This document shows, piece by piece, positions 34,823 to 42,004 of a stretch of DNA of 64,000 nt. The position numbers were made by a program, and so were the translations under genes. The notes beneath the pieces were generated by a model. The model did no database searches. It was not told where the DNA came from and saw only the letters and a list, made by a program, of their open reading frames with translations. The stretch comes from JAUSIF01 sp963711595. GTDB lineage: Bacteria > Pseudomonadota > Alphaproteobacteria > Rhizobiales > Xanthobacteraceae. The DNA lies in the NCBI GenBank assembly GCA_963711595.1, contig CAVQER010000011.1, positions 62,001 to 126,000 of the forward strand. The letters are read 5' to 3'. Numbering within the stretch: position 1 is the first letter of the stretch; each line of letters opens with the position of its first letter.

Positions 34823-36214
34823 TCAACGTCCGTCGGGCGTGCGCACACCAAACCAGCTGTCGCGCACCTGATTGTAGTGGGTCTCCGGTGCGTAGGTTTG
34901 AACGTTCAGCCGCAAGAACTCAGCACTCAGGCGGCCGATCGCCGATAGCAGCGAGTACGAATTGACGACGCGGTCCCGCTGAGCAGTGATCAGCAAAGAG
35001 CGCGCATTCACGAGTTCTGCCTGCGCATTCAGGACGTCGAGCGTCGTGCGCTGGCCGACGCGATATTCCTCCTGCACGCCGTTCAACGCGATCTGCGCCG
35101 CGTTCACTTGCGCCTGCGCGGCCTCGACCTGGAACCGCGACGCGTTAAGTAATCCAAACGACTGGACCACTGCTGCGCGCACCTGATCGCGCGCCACGTC
35201 GGCCTCAAGCCGCCGCTGGCCCAGCGTCTCCTTCGATTCGCGGATTCGGGAATATTCGCCGCCGCCCTGATAGATCGGAACGGTCAGCCGGCCGAAGATT
35301 GACGCTTGGCTTGACGATTCTGTGCCCAGGCTTGGCTCGACCGCTCGCGAAACCGTCCCCTCGATCGAGACAACGGGCAGCAGCGTGCCTTCCGCTACCT
35401 TCACCTGCAGACTGGCGACGTCGACGCCGTGACGGGATGCCGCGATCGCCGGATGCTGATTCTCGCTCGCCGCGACCGACGCATCGAGACTTTTGGGAAC
35501 GAGGTGCTCGACAGGCCGCGCCGGCGACAGGCGGCGCGGATCGACGCCGATGTCCCGTCGGAATGCGGCGCGCGAGGCGTTCAGCGCCGCATTGGCGGCG
35601 ATCAGTTGGGACTCGGCAAGCGCTAGGCGTGCTTCGGACTGTGCGACGTCAGTACGTGTCAACTCGCCGACGTCGAAGCGGTCTCGGGTCGCGCGCAGTT
35701 GCTCGCGTAGCGCTTCCACGTTCTGTCGCTGCAACTCGACGATTGCAGTGTCGCGGACGACGCCCATGTAGGAGGTGGCAGCGTCGAGCAGGACGTTTTG
35801 CTCGGTGTTGCGCAGGGTCTCGCGCGCGCCAAGCACTTGCGCCTCCGCCGACCGCGTCGTGTTTATGGTCGTGAATCCATTGAAGACATTCTGGGTGACG
35901 GTCAGGCCGTAATCGTAGGTGTGTATCGTTCCGCTTGTCGTTCCACTGCCCTGGCGGCGAGTGCGGGACCAGGCGATACCGGCATCGGCGCCCGCAGAAA
36001 CTTGCGGGCGGAACCCCGAGAGCGCCTGCGGGACCTTTTCGTCCACGGCGCGTGTCGCTGCGCGTTGCGCATTCAACACCGGATTGTTGATGTAGGCGGC
36101 CGCAAGGGACTGCTCGAGCGTCTGTGCGCCCGCGGCCGACGCGACAAGCGCGCCTCCGAATGCAAGCGCAAATGCCAACACGAGCGGCCGCCCTGCGGCA
36201 CCGCGAATACGCAT
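34823..36214 (-). CDS. tolC: TolC-family outer-membrane efflux protein
   Basis: A 463-residue outer-membrane channel from the ATG at 36214: signal peptide ending ASAAGAQ, then TLEQSLAAAYINNPVLNAQRA, the classic TolC start, and two long alpha-helical repeats with phrases such as NVLLDAATSYMGVVRDTAIVELQRQNVEA. It serves type I secretion and tripartite pumps; the MacAB-like operon 8 kb away could use it. An upstream in-frame start adds 30 unlikely residues. The alphaproteobacterial arrangement pcm2-tolC on one strand is conserved. Confidence 0.92.
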   Translation of the reverse strand: MRIRGAAGRPLVLAFALAFGGALVASAAGAQTLEQSLAAAYINNPVLNAQRAATRAVDEKVPQALSGFRPQVSAGADAGIAWSRTRRQGSGTTSGTIHTYDYGLTVTQNVFNGFTTINTTRSAEAQVLGARETLRNTEQNVLLDAATSYMGVVRDTAIVELQRQNVEALREQLRATRDRFDVGELTRTDVAQSEARLALAESQLIAANAALNASRAAFRRDIGVDPRRLSPARPVEHLVPKSLDASVAASENQHPAIAASRHGVDVASLQVKVAEGTLLPVVSIEGTVSRAVEPSLGTESSSQASIFGRLTVPIYQGGGEYSRIRESKETLGQRRLEADVARDQVRAAVVQSFGLLNASRFQVEAAQAQVNAAQIALNGVQEEYRVGQRTTLDVLNAQAELVNARSLLITAQRDRVVNSYSLLSAIGRLSAEFLRLNVQTYAPETHYNQVRDSWFGVRTPDGR

Positions 36215-36368
36215 AGCCTCACCCCGCGACGCCCGTCGCACGTCACCCTCTTGCGAAGCACAAGATAGAGGGGCTGTGTCGGGTCGAAAACCTAAGGACG
36301 GCAAGAAAGGACGTTTTCCGGCTTACCGAGGCACGATGGCCACAGTTTTTTGCCGACCTTGGAAAGCC

Positions 36369-37031
36369 TCAGAACACAAAGCCGCGCGGCGCTTCAAAAC
36401 CGGGCAAGGGCGTCACGGCAGCGTCAAAAACGGGCCTCTGGCTGACAACGCCCCCGGCACGCACATACAGGGTTGCGCGGCCCGGCGGACTGCCCTGCAC
36501 GACTGCTGCGAGTCGGCCACCTTCTTCCAATTGGGCAAGCAGATCCTGGGGGACGACCTCGACCGAACCGTTCAGCAGGATTGCGTCAAATGACCCTTTG
36601 CTCGGAGCGCCGGCCTTCAGCGGCCCGGTCGCGAATTCCACATTGTCGATGCCGAGTTCGGACAAGTTTCGCCGCGCGGCGGAGATGAGGGTTGGGTCCT
36701 CTTCGACCATGACTACGTGACGGGCGAGACGCGCAAGCAACGCGGTCGAATACCCGGTCGCTCCACCAATATCGAGAGCGCGATCCGTTTCGGAGAGCTG
36801 GAGGGCCTGCACGAGTTGCGCGAGCACCATCGGCTCGATCAGACAGCGCTTGACGCTGCCTTCGCTCACGGAAAGGTCGTCGTCCAGATACGCAAGGTTT
36901 GCGCGCGCGCTCGGCACGAAGCGCTCGCGGGGAAGTTCAAGCATCGCCTCGATGATGCGCGGGTCGGTGACATCGTTTGGGCGGATCTGGCTGTCGACCA
37001 TGGACCGCCGCAGCCGGGTGAAATCGATCAT
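36369..37031 (-). CDS. Second protein-L-isoaspartate O-methyltransferase-like protein
   Basis: A 220-residue Pcm-family methyltransferase, clearly diverged from the copy at 1952. The SAM motif reads LDIGGATGYSTALLARL near residue 80, in place of the usual GTGSGYQ. MVDSQIRPNDVTDPRIIEAM is the conserved N-terminal segment of the tolC-linked subfamily. The ATG at 37031 is chosen at the start of conservation. It probably shares a transcript with tolC. Whether it repairs isoaspartate is uncertain, since the SAM loop differs from true Pcm. Confidence 0.88.
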   Translation of the reverse strand: MIDFTRLRRSMVDSQIRPNDVTDPRIIEAMLELPRERFVPSARANLAYLDDDLSVSEGSVKRCLIEPMVLAQLVQALQLSETDRALDIGGATGYSTALLARLARHVVMVEEDPTLISAARRNLSELGIDNVEFATGPLKAGAPSKGSFDAILLNGSVEVVPQDLLAQLEEGGRLAAVVQGSPPGRATLYVRAGGVVSQRPVFDAAVTPLPGFEAPRGFVF

Positions 37032-37166
37032 CGCGCCCTCGGGAAGTGCTTGAATACGCGCGGCGAAAGCAATGGTGCAGCGACCGCCAAAAGGCAAGGC
37101 GGCATTGTTGCAGCGACGGGCGTTTGCTATCAGGACCCGCCGTCTGGGGGCGCCCGCCGGCACAAT

Positions 37167-37240
37167 GGCCACGTGGCGGAGTGGTTACGCAGCGGACTGC
37201 AAATCCGTATACCCCGGTTCGATTCCGGGCGTGGCCTCCA
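37167..37240 (+). tRNA. tRNA-Cys (GCA)
   Basis: A full cloverleaf can be drawn. The acceptor GGCCACG pairs with CGTGGCC at 37230-37236, the anticodon loop CTGCAAA carries GCA, and the T-arm is CCCGGTTCGATTCCGGG. The CCA is encoded at 37238-37240. The short D-arm and small variable region fit bacterial tRNA-Cys. Confidence 0.95.
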
Positions 37241-37342
37241 CTCATTTTTGCGTGCCGTCGCCGCCGGGCGGTGGTCCCTGCCGCCCAAGCTTGGCAAGGC
37301 CGCAAGCGGCGGTTATATGGCGGGAATTCAGGCTCGCCCCGT

Positions 37343-37417
37343 TCCGCGGTAGCTCAGTGGTAGAGCAATCGACTGTTAATCGATCGGTCGTAGGTTCGAA
37401 TCCTACCCGCGGAGCCA
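37343..37417 (+). tRNA. tRNA-Asn (GTT), host of an attachment site
   Basis: The acceptor TCCGCGG pairs with CCGCGGA, the D-arm contains TAGCTCAGTGGTAGAGCA, the anticodon is GTT, and the T-arm has GGTTCGAATCC. CCA is encoded at 37415-37417. Its last 15 bases (37403-37417) are repeated exactly at 40540-40554, marking it as the insertion site of an integrative element. Confidence 0.96.
37403..37417 (+). repeat. Attachment repeat, tRNA-proximal copy
   Basis: Fifteen bases (ctacccgcggagcca) forming the 3' acceptor end of tRNA-Asn, identical to 40540-40554. Confidence 0.85.
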
Positions 37418-37494
37418 GTCAAGCTGAAATTCCAAGGAAATTTTGCCTTGGTTCAGCGCTACCCATTCGCCCTTACCCATAGGGCTCTCTCCTT

Positions 37495-37719
37495 ATGAAA
37501 AATGAGGAAGCGAGACGCGCCGTTCTCAGCGAGGGGCATACGTGGGCCGCAGAGACGGGTGCAAAGGGCACCGCAAATGAAGCGATGTTGTTTTACCAGC
37601 ACCTCGCAAAACAACGTCCGCACTTGCTCGAGTTCAGTCGAGCCGAAGCCCGGAGGGCTGTCAGCGAAAGCCTCATCCGCTGGCGGAAGCCGGAGCCGCC
37701 GATCGAGATCATTGAGTGA
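37495..37719 (+). CDS. Hypothetical 74-aa protein of the islet
   Basis: A small charged, soluble protein (MKNEEARRAVLSEGHTW at the start, IRWRKPEPPIEIIE at the end). It starts at an ATG after a CTCTCCTT-type stretch with no strong ribosome-binding site. I do not recognise a family. Its C-terminal tail recurs in degenerate form at 39570-39609 and near 40245, suggesting that related ORFs in the islet have decayed. It is the first ORF after the attachment site. Confidence 0.45.
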   Translation: MKNEEARRAVLSEGHTWAAETGAKGTANEAMLFYQHLAKQRPHLLEFSRAEARRAVSESLIRWRKPEPPIEIIE

Positions 37720-37797
37720 TTGTCTCTCACTAGCCGCTCCGCTTGTCCCTCAAACTCTCGTTTGCTTGGATTGCAGACCTAGCCACTGGGGGCGGTT

Positions 37798-38484
37798 ATG
37801 GGGCGATCACTGCTGTTTGCGATCCAGTGGGCGTTTTGGCGTGTCGGATACGACGTTCACAAGATCCGAGATCCATTCGCAGACGCGGCTCTGCACATAG
37901 CGACGGATGCGCCAACCCTGTTCGATGTCGGTGCAAATGCCGGCCAATCAACGCTGGCGATGCTCGGGCGCTTCCCGAAGGCGAACGTTCACTGCTTTGA
38001 GCCGAGCCCGAGAACCTTCAAGCGCCTGAAACAAGCTGTTGGCGAGCGGGCCACACTCAATCAATGCGCGGTCGGTTCCGAACCGGGAATGATGACGCTC
38101 AATGAGAACGAAATATCCGAACTGACCTCGCTGCTGCCGCTCGGGAGCGACGGCTACGGGAAGGTCGAACGCGACGTGTTGGTTCCTGTCACCACCATCA
38201 ACTCATACTGCGCAGAGAACTCAATTCCCGAAATCGACGTGCTCAAGATCGACGCCCAGGGCTACGATCACCAAGTTCTTGTAGGGGCAGAACGTATGCT
38301 GCCGAGGATTCGCGCGATAATTACAGAATTGACCTTCGATGATTTATACGAAGGCAAAACGAGATACGACTTGACAATGACACTGCTCGCGGACCGCGGT
38401 TTCAAGCTAGTCGGGGTTTACAACCCAAATCTCGGTGCAAATGACGGACTAACTTCGTATGCTGACTTCCTGTTAGCGCGATAG
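37798..38484 (+). CDS. FkbM-family methyltransferase
   Basis: A 228-residue SAM-dependent methyltransferase. The FkbM pattern is visible: FDVGANAGQST (SAM motif, residues 41-51), HCFEPSPRTFKRLK, the VTTINSYC segment and IDVLKIDAQGYDHQVLVGAE. FkbM enzymes methylate hydroxyls on secondary metabolites or sugars, and such genes are common in surface-glycan islands. It is the only clearly functional cargo gene of the tRNA-Asn islet, and its third codon positions look less GC-biased than those of neighbouring core genes, suggesting transfer. Confidence 0.85.
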   Translation: MGRSLLFAIQWAFWRVGYDVHKIRDPFADAALHIATDAPTLFDVGANAGQSTLAMLGRFPKANVHCFEPSPRTFKRLKQAVGERATLNQCAVGSEPGMMTLNENEISELTSLLPLGSDGYGKVERDVLVPVTTINSYCAENSIPEIDVLKIDAQGYDHQVLVGAERMLPRIRAIITELTFDDLYEGKTRYDLTMTLLADRGFKLVGVYNPNLGANDGLTSYADFLLAR

Positions 38485-38806
38485 ACTTTACGCCGCCAAT
38501 TCCTCAAGTCCTCAGCATCGCGGATTGTCTCACCACGTTGCCCGTTCCTCGTCCCATTCCTTGCGTTACGCTTTCAGCGCTTTCAGCCCCGTGGCGCATT
38601 CAGCTTCGTCAAAGGTGGCGAGCGGGAGCGTCAAGCGAACGGCATTGATTCCGTCATCCACGGGATGCAGAGGGCACGATGCGAGGCCCGCGGCACAGGA
38701 ATTTGGGCGAGCAACGCTGCGGGATTGTCTACGAAGATTTGCTGCCGCCGGATCGCCGCAAACTGAGCCCAGCCTAACCCCGGACGAAAACGGGAAGGGC
38801 CAATTC
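38485..38806. other. Non-coding stretch of the islet
   Basis: Apart from the terminase-like fragment, no convincing gene is visible. The part nearest 38790 holds the ribosome-binding region (cgggaaggg) of the next small ORF. Confidence 0.5.
38518..38657 (-). pseudogene. Decayed fragment resembling a phage terminase large subunit C-terminus
   Basis: Read on the minus strand, the frame gives DGINAVRLTLPLATFDEAE, then CATGLKALKA, a TAA stop, RKEWDEERATW, a TGA stop, and DNPR. This layout (a Cys-containing FDE segment, GLKALKAYRKEWDE, then DNPRHD) resembles the end of phage terminase nuclease domains. Two nonsense codons show it is dead. The match is from memory of the family pattern, not a search. 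It suggests that the islet derives from a prophage or phage satellite. Confidence 0.45.
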
Positions 38807-38953
38807 ATGTCACAGACCAATTGGTACATATTGATCGCCGCCGTCGTAATTATTGTCGTCGGTGGTGCCTGGTACTACTACGGCGACACGATGACGACCG
38901 GCACAGCCACGAAATCGCCAACGCAGCAACAACAGGCTCCTGCCAAGAAGTAA
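38807..38953 (+). CDS. Small single-pass membrane protein, 48 aa
   Basis: MSQTNWYILIAAVVIIVVGG begins a peptide with one strong transmembrane helix (residues 6-24), then a YYYGD segment and a Thr/Gln/Lys-rich tail ending APAKK. The ATG is preceded by cgggaaggg at good spacing, which supports translation. Similar short membrane peptides with polar C-tails occur in Bradyrhizobium relatives, but I know of no function. An open frame extending upstream to 38525 is not supported as coding. Confidence 0.6.
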   Translation: MSQTNWYILIAAVVIIVVGGAWYYYGDTMTTGTATKSPTQQQQAPAKK

Positions 38954-39355
38954 AACGCAAGACCGGGTGAGACGACGAGCCCACGCCCTGATGAGGCGCA
39001 AAGACGAACCCTAAGTCTACTGATTTTTCCTTCTAGCGGTCGGTAGTCTCCCCTGAGGCGTGCTTGGGGCCCAACCGTTATTGTTGACGCACCGGGCAGT
39101 TGGCAGCCCCGACTTCTCCTCGTTGCATGGCTGTCCGGTCATCCGTACCAAGGACCCCGCTTCGTTGCTGAACCCTCCGAGGCGGGGTCTTCGCGGTGTT
39201 CACTACGGACTCTTTCAGATCGAAATAGGGTCGATCTTCGATAGCTCGGCCCGGCCCGAAATCCCATCTCGCCCCCGGGGAGCAATATCCGCACCATCGC
39301 GCACAGGCCGCAGCGGCGGATCTCGTGCGCCAATAATTTGAAACGGAGGATCGCT
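38954..39355. other. Gene-poor stretch with a strong hairpin
   Basis: No supported protein gene lies here. A stable inverted repeat at 39153-39164 and 39178-39189 (gaccccgc pairing with gcggggtc, plus an inner TCG/CGA) encloses a 13-nt loop. It could be a terminator or part of a small RNA. There is no T-run directly after it. Confidence 0.4.
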
Positions 39356-39547
39356 ATGTGCCGGACCACCAAAATTCTTGTCCTCGCGACAATCATCTTG
39401 AGCTCGGCGACAGCCGCTTTCGCGCAACGGTATCAAGAGCAGATGCACTGGCACGACCGGAACGCAGCCGGCCAGAACGTCTCATTGCCCAGTTACTCTG
39501 ACTCGGCGATCGAGAAAGTCTGGGAGATCCGGAAAGTCCCCGAGTAG
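39356..39547 (+). CDS. Small secreted protein, 63 aa
   Basis: The ATG at 39356 follows ACGGAGG at ideal spacing. The peptide has a signal sequence (KILVLATIILSSATAAFAQ) and a mature part of about 40 residues rich in Gln, His and Ser (YQEQMHWHDRN near its start, VWEIRKVPE at its end). The family is unrecognised. It is probably periplasmic. It lies in the tRNA-Asn islet. Confidence 0.6.
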   Translation: MCRTTKILVLATIILSSATAAFAQRYQEQMHWHDRNAAGQNVSLPSYSDSAIEKVWEIRKVPE

Positions 39548-39638
39548 TTCTCGCCTCACGGTCTCGAGCCCTGACGGAAGCCCGAGAAGCCGATCGAGAT
39601 TGTCGAATAGCCAAAGGGGAAACAGCGCTAGCGATATC

Positions 39639-39822
39639 CTATCGATGCGCTTTCGATTTCTGCCGATCGCCGCCGAGCCACTCCTCGTTGTGCGCTAAGA
39701 GCTTGAGGCTGGCAGCCTTCCCCGTCAGGTCTCTTCGCGATCGCGTCGTCACACCTGGGCGACGCGACTTCGCGCAGTGCTCGCGCGGCCTTTCTGCGGA
39801 GATTGCTGGATGTCTTCGACAT
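39639..39822 (-). pseudogene. Frameshifted small ORF
   Basis: An ATG at 39822 follows a strong GGGAGG ribosome-binding site and reads MSKTSSNLRRKAARALREVA, a pattern seen in short helical hypothetical proteins of this order. After about 25 codons the coherent continuation (DLTGKAASLKLLAHNEEWLGG) lies in another frame, which ends at 39639. This suggests a once-intact protein of about 60 residues broken by an indel. Function unknown. Confidence 0.4.
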
Positions 39823-40209
39823 GTCCTAAACCTCCCGAAGCAGAATAGCATTTCTTACTTGGCCTGATCGCGTTGATCTTTGTCCGTGCACGATGGATGC
39901 GATCACCGGCTAGTTAGGTTTCCGACCGAAATCCCTCGGTGCGGGGTTCGCGCTCTTACTGATCAAGGTGCTGGCCCGATGGCGAAAGCCGGAAGTATCA
40001 AACGGGAGTGGCGGCCCCTGCATCGCGTCGAATAGTGGCTTGCGCGTCAACGCCCGCCTGTTCACGGCGGCACGTAGCGAAGTGGCGATGTCCTTTAAGT
40101 GCATAGGCGCAGCTCTGAGCAGCGCCCCCATTTTCGACGCGCGCTTTACACAACGTCGATTTAGACAAACGTATTATCCAATAAATCGTTCCTGGAACAT
40201 CTTCTCTCG

Positions 40210-40426
40210 GCAGATGGCGAGCAAGACAAATCTTAGTTCGCAAGCCTGAGAAGCCGATCGAGCAGCCGAGCGGCCGGCCGTCAGCGTCCCTGACCTTCAT
40301 CCATGGTTTTGAAGAGCTCGTTGTCAGCACCATCGGCCGAAACAAGCCGTCGCCGTCGGCGTGATAACCGGCGGCTTTGACGCTGCGCACCGATTGTTCG
40401 TTGAGACGATGGAGCGATCGAGCCAT
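40210..40426 (-). pseudogene. N-terminal remnant of a P4-type tyrosine integrase
   Basis: The frame begins MARSLHRLNEQSVRSVKAAG, followed by YHADGDGL and, further on, SKPWMKVRDADGRPLG. This is the arm-binding (DUF4102-like) start of P4-type integrases, which typically read ...GYHADGGGLYL...SKSWIFRFRD.... Homology fades after about 70 codons, and no catalytic Arg-His-Arg-Tyr domain follows. It starts 114 bases from the distal attachment repeat, reading into the islet. Family assignment is by pattern memory. Confidence 0.65.
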
Positions 40427-40539
40427 GAGCTACCTATCCCCGGAGGCTACCCATGTCCGATACAGTCCCACTTAGTTTGATTGGCTGTTTCCACTACCAA
40501 ACCGACTGAACCGGACGTATCCGGACGACAGTCATGCAT

Positions 40540-40554
40540 CTACCCGCGGAGCCA
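40540..40554 (+). repeat. Attachment repeat, distal copy
   Basis: Exact 15-bp copy (ctacccgcggagcca) of the tRNA-Asn 3' end at 37403-37417, not part of any tRNA. It marks the far boundary of the islet; the sequence outside resumes with a core-type DUF3551 gene. Confidence 0.85.
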
Positions 40555-40741
40555 ACATTTCCCCTTATCGGATGCGTCCAGAGTGGCCAAAAACCTTGGC
40601 CCGCTCTGCGGTAACGATGACGTTGATTGCAGTTGATCAGGCACCCGCGCAGAACACCAATCCGCGTGGAACGGATGGTGCGTTGAACATTTGAGGCGTC
40701 CCGGCGTTCTAAGCCCTGCGCGCCACGACTTGGAGACCTGC

Positions 40742-40972
40742 ATGAAGACCCTGCTCATCGCCACTGCAGCGACCTGCTTCTTCGCCCTCGCCGCGAACGC
40801 ACAGACGGCGGTACCCGCCAATCAGCGCTATTGCCTGGAAGTGCGCGACGCGACCGGGCCACACCCCCTGCTCTGCCGTTTCACGACGATGGATCAGTGC
40901 ATCGCCTCCAAGACCGGACAGAGCGACTTCTGCATGCTGAATCCGGAGCTCGCATTTCAGCAGCGCCGCTGA
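40742..40972 (+). CDS. Small secreted cysteine-containing protein (DUF3551-like)
   Basis: A 76-residue protein from the ATG at 40742. It has a signal peptide ending ALAANAQ and a mature part with four cysteines (YCLEVRD, LLCRF, DQCIAS, FCMLNP). The Cys spacing matches the DUF3551 family, which is abundant in Bradyrhizobium-like genomes and of unknown function. An upstream in-frame start adds 17 residues and is less likely. A strong terminator follows. Confidence 0.75.
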   Translation: MKTLLIATAATCFFALAANAQTAVPANQRYCLEVRDATGPHPLLCRFTTMDQCIASKTGQSDFCMLNPELAFQQRR

Positions 40973-40994
40973 CCAAGAACCCCTACGAAGCAAT

Positions 40995-41028
40995 GCCGCG
41001 GAGAGGATTTCCTCTCCGCGGCTTTTTT
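40995..41028 (+). terminator. Strong Rho-independent terminator
   Basis: A perfect 13-bp stem (40995-41007 with 41010-41022) with a very short loop is followed by six T residues. It terminates the DUF3551 gene and faces the 3' end of the convergent binding-protein gene. Confidence 0.92.
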
Positions 41029-41041
41029 CTTCTCGATCGGC

Positions 41042-41935
41042 TCACGGGTTGAGCGGCTGCACGAGTCGATCGAAGTCGCGTTCCTGCAAATGCTGGTCGA
41101 GGCCCCAGCGCTCGACTTGGGCGAGGGTGTCATTGAACTCATCGCGCGGAAGCGGCTCGTACACGAACTTTTCGCCCCGCGTGAAGCTTGAAAAATCCCA
41201 CGGGCGGAGATTCTCGAACTCCGCCGGCACGGAAATCTTCCAGAGCGGCAAATATTTCGGCAGGTTCGCTTCAAGCGCCTCTTCCGCGCGCTGGAGCGCG
41301 TTCAGATAGCCGCGCACCACGTCCGGCGCCGCATTGGCCGGCGACCACCACAAGGTCTTGAAACGATCGGCGATGATACGGCGAAGCCCCAGCTGATCCG
41401 CCATGTCGATCTGCGGCGGAAGCAAGCTTGCCGCTTCGACCTCGCCATCAAGCAGCGCTTTCAGGCGCGCTCCGAACCCGCCCGTGTTGACCACCTTGAT
41501 GCGTTCGAGTGGCAGATACTTTTCCAGCCGGTATGGAACGTTGAAGTGGCTGCCGGCGCGCAATCCGACCGAGACCGGTACGTCGGCGAGATCCTCGGGC
41601 TTGCGAATTTTCGAGTCCGGCCGGACATAGATCGCCCAGGGTGAGTCTCCGTACGCCTCGGCAACGACACGGCCCATTCCCGCGCTCGCGTTGCAGATCG
41701 TCCCCCAAACGCAGGCGCCCTGGATCACGTCCTCTTTGCTCTCTGTGTAAGGCCGGTCCTGAGGGCGCTGGAAGTATTCCATGCCCTTCCAGCTCGATTG
41801 CGTGCCGCGGAAAATCTTCCAATCGAAGTCGACGTCGAGGCCCTCGGCTTCAAAGAAGCCTTCCTGCTTCGCGACGAAATCGTTGAGACCCATACCCTTC
41901 GGCGCGATTTTCACGCGCTTCAAGCTCGCTGTCAT
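41042..41935 (-). CDS. ABC-type substrate-binding protein (NMT1/THI5-like)
   Basis: A 297-residue periplasmic-binding-fold protein. The start (LKRVKIAPKGMGLNDFVAKQ, then EGFFEAEGLDVDF) and the segment VPVSVGLRAGSHFNVPYRLE match NMT1-like receptors of nitrate/sulfonate/taurine/pyrimidine ABC importers. There is no signal peptide from this start and no permease or ATPase next to it. It may be a cytoplasmic sensor or enzyme-like member of the family. It is divergent from an IclR regulator across a short region with a palindromic candidate operator. Confidence 0.82.
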   Translation of the reverse strand: MTASLKRVKIAPKGMGLNDFVAKQEGFFEAEGLDVDFDWKIFRGTQSSWKGMEYFQRPQDRPYTESKEDVIQGACVWGTICNASAGMGRVVAEAYGDSPWAIYVRPDSKIRKPEDLADVPVSVGLRAGSHFNVPYRLEKYLPLERIKVVNTGGFGARLKALLDGEVEAASLLPPQIDMADQLGLRRIIADRFKTLWWSPANAAPDVVRGYLNALQRAEEALEANLPKYLPLWKISVPAEFENLRPWDFSSFTRGEKFVYEPLPRDEFNDTLAQVERWGLDQHLQERDFDRLVQPLNP

Positions 41936-41989
41936 CGCGTCTCCTTGGGCACCCGATCGTCCGGGCGCAGTTTGCTTGTCCCGAGATAC

Positions 41990-42001
41990 GATACGTGTAT
42001 C
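41990..42001. promoter_or_regulatory. Candidate IclR operator in the divergent promoter
   Basis: GATAC-GT-GTATC is a perfect 5-bp inverted repeat with a 2-bp centre, preceded by a further direct GATAC at 41985-41989. It lies 4 bases upstream of the IclR start and 55 bases from the start of the binding-protein gene. Autoregulation by IclR is inferred. Confidence 0.45.
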
Positions 42002-42004
42002 CTA

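Larger units (their letters stand above)
37403..40554 (+). mobile_element. Degenerate integrative islet in tRNA-Asn
   Basis: About 3.1 kb bounded by an exact 15-bp copy of the tRNA-Asn 3' end. Inside are a 74-aa orphan ORF, an FkbM methyltransferase, three small ORFs or remnants, a decayed terminase-like fragment and, close to the distal repeat, the N-terminus of a P4-type tyrosine integrase on the minus strand. The integrase is broken, so the islet is fixed. Base composition appears less GC-rich than its surroundings around 38200-38480. Intact tRNA, element, then a partial tRNA copy is the arrangement expected from tRNA-site integration. Confidence 0.75.

Noticed and set aside
41798..42004. 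Extended N-terminus of the IclR regulator
   Set aside because: It would overlap the divergent binding-protein gene and include the candidate operator; family homology begins after 42005.
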